Part shown: positions 38,301 through 50,300 of the stretch, piece by piece
How positions within the stretch are numbered: the stretch's first letter is position 1
How the letters are laid out: every line of letters starts with the position of its first letter
DNA from: Tubiluchus corallicola
Taxonomy: Eukaryota; Priapulida; Priapulimorpha; Priapulimorphida; Tubiluchidae
Direction of reading: 5' to 3'
Length of the DNA: 64,000 nt
Assembly: GCA_030141605.1 (NCBI GenBank)
Contig: JAQGDQ010000763.1
Location: 36,459-100,458, forward strand
Made by a program: the position numbers and the translations under genes
The notes under the pieces: model-generated
What the model was told of the DNA's origin: nothing
The model's database searches: none
What the model saw: only the letters and a program-made list of their open reading frames with translations

Positions 38301-41300
38301 CAGCTCACACTTACTGTGTACGAGTTACTGTCTTGTGTGAACACCTCTGCGAGAGTTACTTTCGACACTTCTCATATTGAATAGAGAAGAGAGTGTCAGC
38401 TCACACTTACTGTCTGCGAGTTACTGTCTTGTTTGAACGCCTCGGCGAGAGTTACTTTCGACACTTCTCATATTGAATAGAGGAGAGAGTGTCAGCTCAC
38501 ACTTACTGTGTACGAGTTACTGTCTTGTGTGAACGCCTCGGCGAGAGTTACTTTCGACACTTCTCATATTGAATAGAGGAGAGAGTGTCAGCTCACACTT
38601 ACTGTCTACGAGTTACTGTCTTGTGTGAACGCCTCTGCGAGAGTTACTTTCGACACTTCTCATATTGAATAGAGGAGAGAGTGTCAGCTCACACTTACTG
38701 TGTACGAGTTACTGTCTTGTGTGAAAGCCTCTGCGAGAGTTTCTTTCGACACTTCTCATATTGAACAGAGGAGAGAGTGTCAGCTCACACTTACTGTCTA
38801 CGAGTTACTGTCTTGTGTGAACACCTCTGCGAGAGTTACTGTCTACTCATTGAAATCTGCCTGTAAAAACTACCATAAGGAAAGATCTATGTTACCAATA
38901 ACATTTTATGTTAATAAATTATTGTGAAATTCATTTTAGGTGTTATGGAAAGTGATTATGTGCCTGCTGTTCATTTTACGTGCGGCTTGTTTGCGGGAAT
39001 GCTGGCTTCCATGGCAACGCAGCCGGCCGATGTGATCAAGACGAAGATGCAGCTGTTTCCGAACCGTTTCCGTAACGTCTTTGACGTGATCGTCTACGTG
39101 AACAAGGTAAACTTCGCAAAACGGACCGACCTGCTCGTTGCGTTTGTTGTGCAGTGGTCAACTTTTATGCTAACAGCAGTTGTGGATTTTGGGCTGCGTA
39201 ACTGAAGCGATAACGTTGCAGCGTGTACAGTAGGTCCTCGCTTAGCGATGTTTCATTTTGAGGGCGTTGATCATCTTTCTCTTGCGATTTTTTTCCTTAA
39301 CGATAACGTTTTGTTTTTGTTAACGATGATTTTTTTAATTGCTCACAACAGTCGCATTCGAACAAGCCCCTCACATGTAAGTCAGTTTTTGCGCGTGTTT
39401 CTGCAAGCAAGATGCTGATGCGCGAAATATAACACGTTTGCTGCGTAAAATTAAACATTAGTTCTTATCATCTGCGCACCGGCGTGGGTTTTGTACCAGA
39501 GATTGTCCCATCATTGACTCCGTTTTTATTTATGCTGTTGGACTAACTGACGGAGCATAAGATAAGGTGAGGTGAGGTAAGGTAAGGTAAGGTAAGGTAA
39601 GGTAAGGTAAGGTAAGGTAAGGTGAGGTGAGGTGAGGTGAGATGAGATGAGGTGAGATGAGATGAGATGAGATGAGATGAGATGAGATGAGATGAGGTGA
39701 GGTGAGGTGAGGTGAGGTGAGGTGAGGTGATATGAGATGAGATGAGATGAGATGAGGTGAGGTGAGGTGAGGTGAGGTAAGATAAGGTAAGATAAGATAA
39801 GGTAAGATAAGGTAAGATAAGATAAGGTGAGGTGAGGTGAGGTGAGGTGAGGTGAGGTAAGGTAAGGTAAGGTAAGATAAGATAAGATAAGATTTATTTT
39901 CATCGGTATGATATAAACAGTACATATTTGTAGAAACATGAGCTTAAAGCGATATCAAACATAATGTATATGAGCGATAACATGGTAGTAATATGTACTT
40001 CTTAAATCTTTTGGATGCCACCAGAGGTATTGGTACAAGAAAAATTAAAACTGCATGAAGACTGTAAAAATTTTATGCAGTTAAGAATTGAGACAGTAAA
40101 AATTTTAGGCAGTAACATTTTCTGAAATTTACACAAAAAGCTGTCTAGGTCAATAAAAATTTTCCTGCCAACATTTCAGCATTTAATTACGACTTAACAA
40201 AATTGGGAAGTTTGCCGAATTTACAAATTCCACATTTACATGATACACCAGTCCATGAGTTAATTAGACGTTTAAATTCCCCAAGATTTTCGGCCATTCG
40301 GAGACAGTTTGGCAATTCATTCCACAATGTGGCTCCATAATAGGAGAAACTTTTCTTGCCATAAGTAACACCATCATATGTAGGGTATTCTGCAGTGTTC
40401 ATTTTTCTGAGGAAGTAGCGGTTTTGCTTTCGTTCCTCTATCAGTCCATAGAGATAGGACGGCCAGTTTTTGGACAAAATCTTGGCATAAAACGGAAAAC
40501 ACAAGGCCATGTTAGAACTTGGAAACCTTTGTTTAATGTGTAACCTTTAAGATTTTGCTGTACTACCAAAAATAATAATGCAGAAATTTTCAGAATTGTC
40601 TGCAATTTCTACAGATTGTCAAGTCACTACAATGCGGTTTCGTTAAATAGTTACTATTTTCTCTTTACTAAACGTATAAAATGTGTAAAATACTATTTTG
40701 CGCCAAATGTTATTGATTTTCCGTCACGCGTCATTTTAATCTACATCCATTGTTTCCTCTAATCTACATCCATTGTTTCATCTATTGTTGATTCATCAAT
40801 GCGCGGCGTCTTGCCGGAATGCGTTATCATCGCTAAACGGAGACTCGCTGTACGAAAGTTTAAATTTGATTTCGTCTTCTGCAACCTGTTGCATAGACGG
40901 TTGACCAAAGTGGAATTTTCGGCCGCGTCTCAGGTTCTTGCGGCGGCCATGTCTTGTTTTATACTTCTTTGTCTTCTTTTTGTTTTCCAGTTGTAGTCAC
41001 CTCCCCCACCCCGTGTCAGGCGGCTGACCGGGCGCTGGTTTTGTAAGGTAAGATATGTGCAGGTATGTCTGTAATATCATTAATCATATGTTTTTGAGGC
41101 CTACAGGTCGCATACTCACTTATCGTATAAAGGTCTTCTCTCTGATTCAGTGTATTCAAAGTTTTTACTGCTATGTGTAATTTCCTGGAAGTACAATAAT
41201 ACTCTCTCAGTAGGATTTCTACTGTGTGTATCATGAATTTCCCAGTAAGGACAGTACAAGGTGCCAATATTTCTTTTATTTCTTTGGCGCCTGCAATAAT

Positions 41301-44300
41301 GCAACAAGAAATATTACATTTTACAGTACACCCGTATCTCAGTTCGCCGGATGTTGCTTTTACGGCTATCGGAAAATTCGGACAAAATCTGGTCCGTTTG
41401 AAGTCAAGTGTAATACAGACACAGTCCGTTATTTCGCTAGCTGACCGCTAGTTGGCAGACCATCACTTTGTTTACATCACATACATCAGTTTAGAATCAA
41501 TTATACGGAGTTATTTTATATACTTTTGCATCGGAGCGGCCCGTACTAGACGTTTTTGAGACAATTAGGCGATTGATTCTACATTACCGTGAGTCTAATA
41601 TGTCAGGAGCGGCCTGTACTAGACGTTTTTGAGACAATTAGGTGATTGATTCTACATTACCGTGAGTCTAATATGTCAGGAGCGGCCCGTACTAGACGTT
41701 TTTGAGACAATTAGGCGATTGATTCTACATTACCGTGAGTCTAATATGTCAGGAGCGGCCCGTACTAGACGTTTTTGAGACAATTAGGCGATTGATTCTA
41801 CATTACCTTGAGTCTAATATGTTAGGAGTGGCCCGTACTAGACGTTTTTGAGACAATTAGGCGATTGATTCTACATTACCGTGAGTCTAATATGTCAGGA
41901 GCGGCCCGTACTAGACGTTTTTGAGACAATTAGGCGATTGATTCTACATTACCGTGAGTCTAATATGTCAGGAGTGGCCCGTACTAGACGTTTTTGAGAC
42001 AATTAGGCGATTGATTCTACATTACCGTGAGTCTAATATGTCAGGAGTGGCCCGTACTAGACGTTTTTGAGACAATTAGGTGATTGATTCTACATTACCG
42101 TGAGTCTAATATGTCAGGAGTGGCCCCGTACTAAACGTTTTTGAGACAATTAGGCGATTGATTCTACATTACTGTGAGTCTAATACACGACACCTACTGT
42201 GTGATTGATTCTACATTACCGTGAGTCTAATACACGGCACCTACTGTATTGGTTTTGTTTCGGAAAATACGGACAGTCTGCAAATTTGCATCGACGTCTC
42301 CCCACTTTTGTCCGGTAAACCGAGATACAAGTGTATTGAATTTATAGTGAAAAAGAAATGTACTGCTTACTTTGTTCACAAGTCCCAGTTATTCTGTGAA
42401 CTGAAGGTTTGAAATTCTGAACGTGACGTTTTCAGCCGTTCAGACTGGAATTGCTGTTAACAGAACGAATTGATTTTAAATGACAAGATTGGTGATGCCT
42501 AATGGAAATGTCTTTGTGTTGTTGCGTAATAAGCCTTTTCACAGTTCCAGCGATTGATGATGATCGTGAAAAGGTCAAAGGTTAAGTGTACCTGACAACG
42601 CACTTGTGTACACTTGGCAACGCCTCGCAGCCCATGCTGTTGTAATAGTAACAGTTTTAACAGCTAGCTAGAATCTTACCTAGTTCATTTTTTCTTGGTC
42701 CCAAACAGGATCCTGCTAGTTAATCACTCTGTGCACAGACTAATGCATAATTCGGTAAAGTTCATGTAAAACAACTGAAGTTACTAAACTGATGCGGCAG
42801 ACGGCTTTGCTTTACCCTCATCACGTGATCGTTGCAAAACGAAACTGTGAAAATGCTTATTGTACAATTCTGTACACTTTCCACAACTTGCCATGTATTT
42901 TTATCTAATCCGTCACAATTTTAGGGGCTGTTATATTATAAAACACGCGTGCTAAAATTAATGTGTACATACAAACATGTTGCAAGTTTTGTGTAAATTG
43001 GTTAGTTTATTTTACGTTTGTTAGAAGTTATTCTTTGTTATTTGGATGCTTGCACGGCAAAATCGTCCGTAAGTCGGCACTTAAGCTTTTCTAGTTATTC
43101 ACATGTCCTGAATGGCCATTTCATGAGGATCATTTTGATACCAAGTTCATCGCTCTGTGTTATTTCTAAGCTGAGATAATCCATGTTGAAGTTGAGGTGG
43201 AGGCTGCACACTGAAAAACATGATCTTGAGAAAATCGCTGTTAAAGTCAGCCATTGTTTTTGTCGCGTCTCTACAAAACACTTAGCAACGGTACGAAAGT
43301 GTGGTTGCTATGGACTTTGCAAGAGCATATTGAAGTTATGTTTAAATCCAGTAGATGGCTCTTCCTGACGAAGATCTGGGCTTTGCGACAGAAAGAACCC
43401 GAAGCAGAATGGCTGCTTCTATGAGCTAATATTGAAGTTTGAAAATACAAGTTTTTTACAATTGCAGTACTACTTTCTAGCCAGAAAAGTGGGTAAGGAG
43501 TTCTAAAATTATATTTTTCGTGTTTTTTGAGCGTTTTCTTGACAATTTGATGTTAGAATGTAAAAAACCAATATATATAGCATTTGTTTTATGAAAAACA
43601 AAAAATTGACATTTTACCAATTCTTGGTGCATTCTACTTTAAAACATCATAACACAGTTTTAACAATGCCGACTTATGGACGGTTTTGGTTTGCAAACTC
43701 ACATTTTGTTCCTGTATGTAAATGAGTAACTCTGGCTTAGACGTGTAAAACTTTGGTTGAGTTTAAGTTTTAATTGCTGTCCGAATTCTGCTTGCTATTA
43801 ATATTAATTCGTATATTCCATCATTGCAACCATTTTGTATTTTATTACCTTCCAGTCTGTTTGGCTTTTACGTTTCCTGTACTAACCGTTTTATTTTACT
43901 TTTCCTCCGTGTTTATGTTTGATGTGGCATGAGACAATATGTTAATCAGTTTTTTCTCGTGCGTGGTGACATGGATGTATGCGGATGTTAGTTTGTGCAT
44001 TTTTCTGTGTTTGTTTGCCTCTCATTGACTTACATCAGGGGTGTGCAAATTGCGGCCCGCGAAGAGGTTTGTTAACGTAATGAAAGTGCGGCCCGGGCGA
44101 GGAATTGAGTGTACCCAACTGAAGTCCGTGCCACGATCCCAAAGACAGTGCGGGTAGTTTTTTCTACTAGATCGGATGCCATTAACCCTTACAAGACGGT
44201 TGTAGCTTAATGTCACTGTGCTACACAGACTGTGTGATACACATTACTAATATGCATTGTAATGAACAGACTGTGTGATACACATTACTAATATGCATTG

Positions 44301-47300
44301 TAATGAAATTACCACTATCTGTCCTGAAAGTAGAAATATATGGTTTGTAATATAAATTTTAATAACTTCTAAAATAGTTTCTTGAGTGTAGCAGTAATGA
44401 TGTACGCAGGTCGGATGCAAAAAAATCGTTATTAGGCCTTTCTGTACTTGGTTCCTTGATCGAACTGCCTGTGGTCCGCAGGAATTGCGGGAAAGTTTAA
44501 TGTGGCCCGGCTAGTCAGATAATTTGCACACCCCTGATTTGCATGATTACGTGACCCTGCAAAACAAACCGATTGGTTTTCATCTTTGACGGCGTTGGAT
44601 TACGCAAAACAGGCAAAAATCGACTAAAATCGTATAGATTCATTTTGCCGGCCGACCGAATCAAATCAAACTTTGACGACCGTTTTCGAGTGATAAATGA
44701 ATTTTTTACTCTATGAACGCTTTCAAGCATTCTCGATCTCCGTAACGTTGCTGACTTCGCCGATGCTTCCTTCAGAAGAAAACTGTTTGAAAAACTAAGT
44801 GTGTCTGAATTTATAGTCTCTTTGTAAGTGAACAGATTTAATACTGAAAAAACACTTTTCGCATTTAGAATTTTATTTGTATATCTTATTTTTTATTTGC
44901 AACTTGAATCTCATTAAAAAGAACAACAGCCACTAAATTAAAAATATTTTTCAACTAGTTGAAAGAAGACTCTATACTATGTCGAATCCATTGTTCCAAT
45001 TAGCTTTGACATATGCCTGATACAAGTTGCTGAAAATTCAGAAAGTTTGAAAAAATAATCAGAGCATTCGTAGAATACATGTTACTAACTAATTAAAATT
45101 TTACATTACTGAATCTTGTTAATATGACTAAAAATACGGTTTTGGTTAGTGAGTGGGTGGGTGAGCCAGCTACATTTTACCAATTGGCACAAATATTTTA
45201 AATTATTATTTCTAGTTACATAAGTCTTAACAACAGGTAAGGGAAATGCCAGGTAATATAGATTTGCATGGAAAATTTTTTGGGGCATAATTGAACATCC
45301 TTTTCTTCCCCTAATGTACATTTGCATAGGTGGCGTCATGGTAATGGCACCGTCGGAACGGTATTGCGGGAGATTTAAAGTGAAAACAAACAAAAATCCT
45401 TTAACACGAGTACGATACACGCATAAAAATGCTGTAAAGTAATATAATCGATTTTGCTGAAATCTACGTCAAGTCTTTTACTTGTTTTTTATATGTTTGT
45501 CGTTTGCAATTAAAGAATTCATTTGTCACTAAGGTAGTTTCACTTTGTAGTATAAGTCACTTTGAAAACTATTTATGGATCATTTGTCACTAAGGAAGTT
45601 TCACTTAGTAGTATAAGTCACTTTTAAAACTATTTATGGATCATTTGTCACTAAGGTAGTTTCACTTTGTAGTATAAGTCACTTTGAAAACTATTTATGG
45701 ATCATTTGTCACTAAGGTAGTTTCACTTTGTAGTATAAGTCACTTTTAAAACTATTTATGGATCATTTGTCACTAAGGAAGTTTCACTTAGTAGTATAAG
45801 TCACTTTTAAAACTATTTATGGATCATTTGTCACTAAGGAAGTTTCACTTAGTAGTATAAGTCACTTTTAAAACTATTTATGGATCATTTGTCACTAAGG
45901 TAGTTTCACTTAGTAGTATAAGTCACTTTTAAAACTATTTATGGATCATTTGTCACTAAGGTAGTTTCACTTAGTAGTATAAGTCACTTTTAAAACTATT
46001 TATGGATCATTTGTCACTAAGGTAGTTTAACTTAGTAGTATAAGTCACTTTGAAAACTATTTATGGATCATTTGTCACTAAGGTAGTTTCACTTTGTAGT
46101 ATAAGTCACTTTTAAAACTATTTATGGATCATTTGTCACTAAGGAAGTTTCACTTAGTAGTATAAGTCACTTTTAAAACTATTTATGGATCATTTGTCAC
46201 TAAGGTAGTTTCACTTAGTAGTATAAGTCACTTTGAAAACTATTTATGGATCATTTGTCACTAAGGTAGTTTCACTTTGTAGTATAAGTCACTTTTAAAA
46301 CTATTTATGGATCATTTGTCACTAAGGAAGTTTCACTTAGTAGTATAAGTCACTTTTAAAACTATTTATGGATCATTTGTCACTAAGGTAGTTTCACTTA
46401 GTAGTATAAGTCACTTTGAAAACTATTTATGGATCATTTGTCACTAAGGTAGTTTCACTTTGTAGTATAAGTCACTTTTAAAACTATTTATGGATCATTT
46501 GTCACTAAGGAAGTTTCACTTAGTAGTATAAGTCACTTTTAAAACTATTTATGGATCATTTGTCACTAAGGTAGTTTCACTTAGTAGTATAAGTCACTTT
46601 TAAAACTATTTATGGATCATTTGTCACTAAGGTAGTTTCACTTTGTAGTATAAGTCACTTTTAAAACTATTTATGGATCATTTGTCACTAAGGTAGTTTC
46701 ACTTAGTAGTATAAGTCACTTTTATAACTATTTATGGATCATTTGTCACTAAGGTAGTTTCACTTAGTAGTATAAGTCACTTTTAAAACTATTTATGGTC
46801 TTATCCCACCACTTAGTGAAATTGTGACCTCGTTTATGTCACAGGATGTTATGGATCGCTGTCTTGTTTTTGTCATCAGATTTTGGTGACATTTTTTAAA
46901 CCATACTTGTGCAGATTGAAAGTAAATAATATATATAAATAAATCTGTTGCGAGCCTGGATTTGAACCAAGGATCTTTGAATTACAAGCAAACTGCATGA
47001 TCACTGTATTGCTCAGCCTCATTACGTAGGAGGCTGAGCACTCTTACTGGGTTTGTGGATTACTGGTCTAATGGTCATGTCACTGGACGTGTAATCTGAA
47101 GGTCCGTGGTTCAAATCAGACTCATTCCAGGCTTTTTTGCATTTTCTTCTTTACAGACTAGTTGCTTTCAGGAATTCATAAGTTGTGAGTTTGTTTCATC
47201 GTTAAGAAACAGTCGCGAAATTAAGATATTGAGTAATAAGACAATAGCTATCCAGTGACATTGTTAGAATAGTTTGATTTCTTTTAGGAATATGGTCCAA

Positions 47301-50300
47301 GAGGTTTTTTGAAGGGCTTGGTACCTCGTACGCTGAGAAGAACACTTATGGCTGCAATGGCTTGGACTGTTTACGAGTCGGTGAGTTGTGCGTTAATCAC
47401 ATTTGAACTGCAAATACTGTTTTCTGTTTGCAGTACATCTACTCTCGTGTCTCAGTTTGCCGGACAAAAGTTGGTCCGAATTTGCCGATTGCGTGTATTT
47501 ACCGTTACTAAGCTAATAGAGTACGTGTCGTGTATTAGACTCACAGTTAATAGAATCAGTCGTCTAATTGTCTCAAAAACGTTTAGTATGGGCCACTTCT
47601 GACATTAGACTCACTGTAATGTAGAATCAATCGTCTAATTGTCTCAAAAACGTCTAGTACGGGTCGCTTCTGACATATTAGACTCACAGTAATGTAGAAT
47701 CAATCGTCTAATTGTCTCAAAAACGTCTAGTATGGGCCACTCCTGACATATTAGACTCACGGTAATGTAGAATCAATCGTCTAATTGTCTCAAAAACGTC
47801 TAGTACGGGCCGCTCCTGACATATTAGACTCACGGTAATGTAGAATCAATCGTCTAATTGTCTCAAAAACGTCTAGTACGGGCCACTCCTGACATATTAG
47901 ACTCACGGTAATGTAGAATCAATCGTCTAATTGTCTCAAAAACGTCTAGTACGGGCCACTCCTGACATATTAGACTCACGGTAATGTAGAATCAATCGTC
48001 TAATTGTCTCAAAAACGTCTAGTACGGGCCGCTCCTGACATATTAGACTCACGGTAATGTAGAATCAATCGTCTAATTGTCTCAAAAACGTCTAGTACGG
48101 GCCACTCCTGACATATTAGACTCACGGTAATGTAGAATCAATCGCCTAATTGTCTCAAAAACGTCTAGTACGGGCCACTCCTGACATATTAGACTCACGG
48201 TAATATAGAATCAATCATCTAATTGTCTCAAAAACGTCTAGTACGGGCCACTCCTGACATATTAGACTCATGGTAATGTAGAATCAATCGCCTAATTGTC
48301 TCAAAAACGTCTAGTACGGGCCACTCCTGACATATTAGACTCACAGTAATGTAGAATCAATCACCTAATTGTCTCAAAAACGTCTAGTACGGACCACTTC
48401 TGACATATTAGACTCACGGTAATGTAGAATCAATCGTCTAATTGTCTCAAAAACGTCTAGTACGGGCCGCTCCTGACATATTAGACTCACGGTAATGTAG
48501 AATCAATCGCCTAATTGTCTCAAAAACGTCTAGTACGGGCCGCTCCTGACATATTAGACTCACGGTAATGTAGAATCAATCACCTAATTGTCTCAAAAAC
48601 GTCTAGTACGGGCCACTCCTGACATATTAGACTCACGGTAATGTAGAATCAATCGCCTAATTGTCTCAAAAACGTTTAGTACGGGCCACTCCCGACATAT
48701 TAGACTCACGGTAATGTAGAATCAATCGTCTAATTGTCTCAAAAACGTTTAGTACGGGCCACTCCTGACATATTAGACTCACGGTAATGTAGAATCAATC
48801 GCCTAATTGTCTCAAAAACGTCTAGTACGGGCCACTCCTGACATATTAGACTCACGGTAATGTAGAATCAATCACCTAATTGTCTCAAAAACGTCTAGTA
48901 CGGGCCACTCCTGACATATTAGACTCACGGTAATGTAGAATCAATCGCCTAATTGTCTCAAAAACGTTTAGTACGGGCCACTCCTGACATATTAGACTCA
49001 CGGTAATGTAGAATCAATCGCCTAATTGTCTCAAAAACGTTTAGTACGGGCCACTCCTGACATATTAGACTCACGGTAATGTAGAATGAATCACCTAATT
49101 GTCTCAAAAACGTCTAGTACGGGCCACTCCTGACATATTAGACTCACGGTAATGTAGAATCAATCGCCTAATTGTCTCAAAAACGTCTAGTACGGGCCAC
49201 TCCTGACATATTAGACTCACGGTAATGTAGAATGAATCACCTAATTGTCTCAAAAACGTTTAGTACGGGCCACTCCTGACATATTAGACTCACGGTAATG
49301 TAGAATCAATCACCTAATTGTCTCAAAAACGTTTAGTACGGGCCACTCCTGACATATTAGACTCACGGTAATGTAGAATCAATCGTCTAATTGTCTCAAA
49401 AACGTTTAGTACGGGCCACTCCTGACATATTAGACTCACGGTAATGTAGAATCAATCGTCTAATTGTCTCAAAAACGTCTAGTACGGGCCACTCCTGACA
49501 TATTAGACTCACAGTAATGTAGAATCAATCACCTAATTGTCTCAAAAACGTTTAGTACGGGCCGCTCCTGACATATTAGACTCATGGTAATGTAAAATCG
49601 AGTTTAACTGTCGACTTTCGGACAATTTTGCTACGCAAGCACACATATAATGAAACACAAAACTATGAAAAAATTGTACAACTATCATAATGTACGTAAT
49701 AGAGTTGGAAATTGTAAGGTACCTGATCAACTGACAACTGCATGCCCTTCACTATTAATATTATAAGTTTTAAAAAGGTTACTGTTATTGCTTTTGGCAA
49801 TTTTTTTTGTCATTCCGTGTTTATTAATTTTTGTCGCCTCTTCTTGAAATAAAGTTTACCCGTGATTCCTACATAACTGTGTAGTTGTTATCTTCTGTTA
49901 TATATACTTGCTCTAATGGGAAACATGTTAAAGTTTAGTGACAGCAAGAAGACGGAATCGAGCATGATCATGGGACTAAAAATTTTGCAACGATGCAGCG
50001 CCCATTACACATTCCACACCCACAAATCTTACGAAAACCCCCTTAAACCAACTACTGACATCTAGTGGCAAATTAACAAAGTATCCCATGCCCGATTCTA
50101 AAAGGGGAAAGGGAAATTTTAAAATATGTCCCGAAAAAGCTTTCAATGCAAAGTTATATTACTTAGCACTACGCTAAGTAGTTTGAAAAACTTACATACA
50201 GTCGACCCTCGTTAAACCGGACCCCGTTAGCCCGGATATCGGATAAGACGGACGTCATTCGTGGTAAAGAAAACTGACCGATTTCCGTCCGAGCCGGAGC

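Larger units (their letters stand above)
39228..40850. mobile_element. pogo/Tigger-like element with TA duplication, split by a LINE fragment
   Basis: Left end CAGTAGGTCCTCGCTTAGCGATG is matched by an imperfect inverse at the right (CATCGCTAAACGGAGACTCGCTG). TA abuts both sides (39226-39227 and 40851-40852). The middle (about 39567-40525) is a separate minus-strand LINE insertion. No transposase is seen. Confidence 0.65.

Noticed and set aside
39526-39939. Thr-Leu-Ser-Tyr-rich frames on the minus strand
   Set aside because: Pentamer repeat; the only real coding trace nearby is the LINE remnant at 40187-40510.
46948-47132. Functional tRNA genes
   Set aside because: Mismatched stems and a missing U33 on the plus strand argue for relics or SINE heads.
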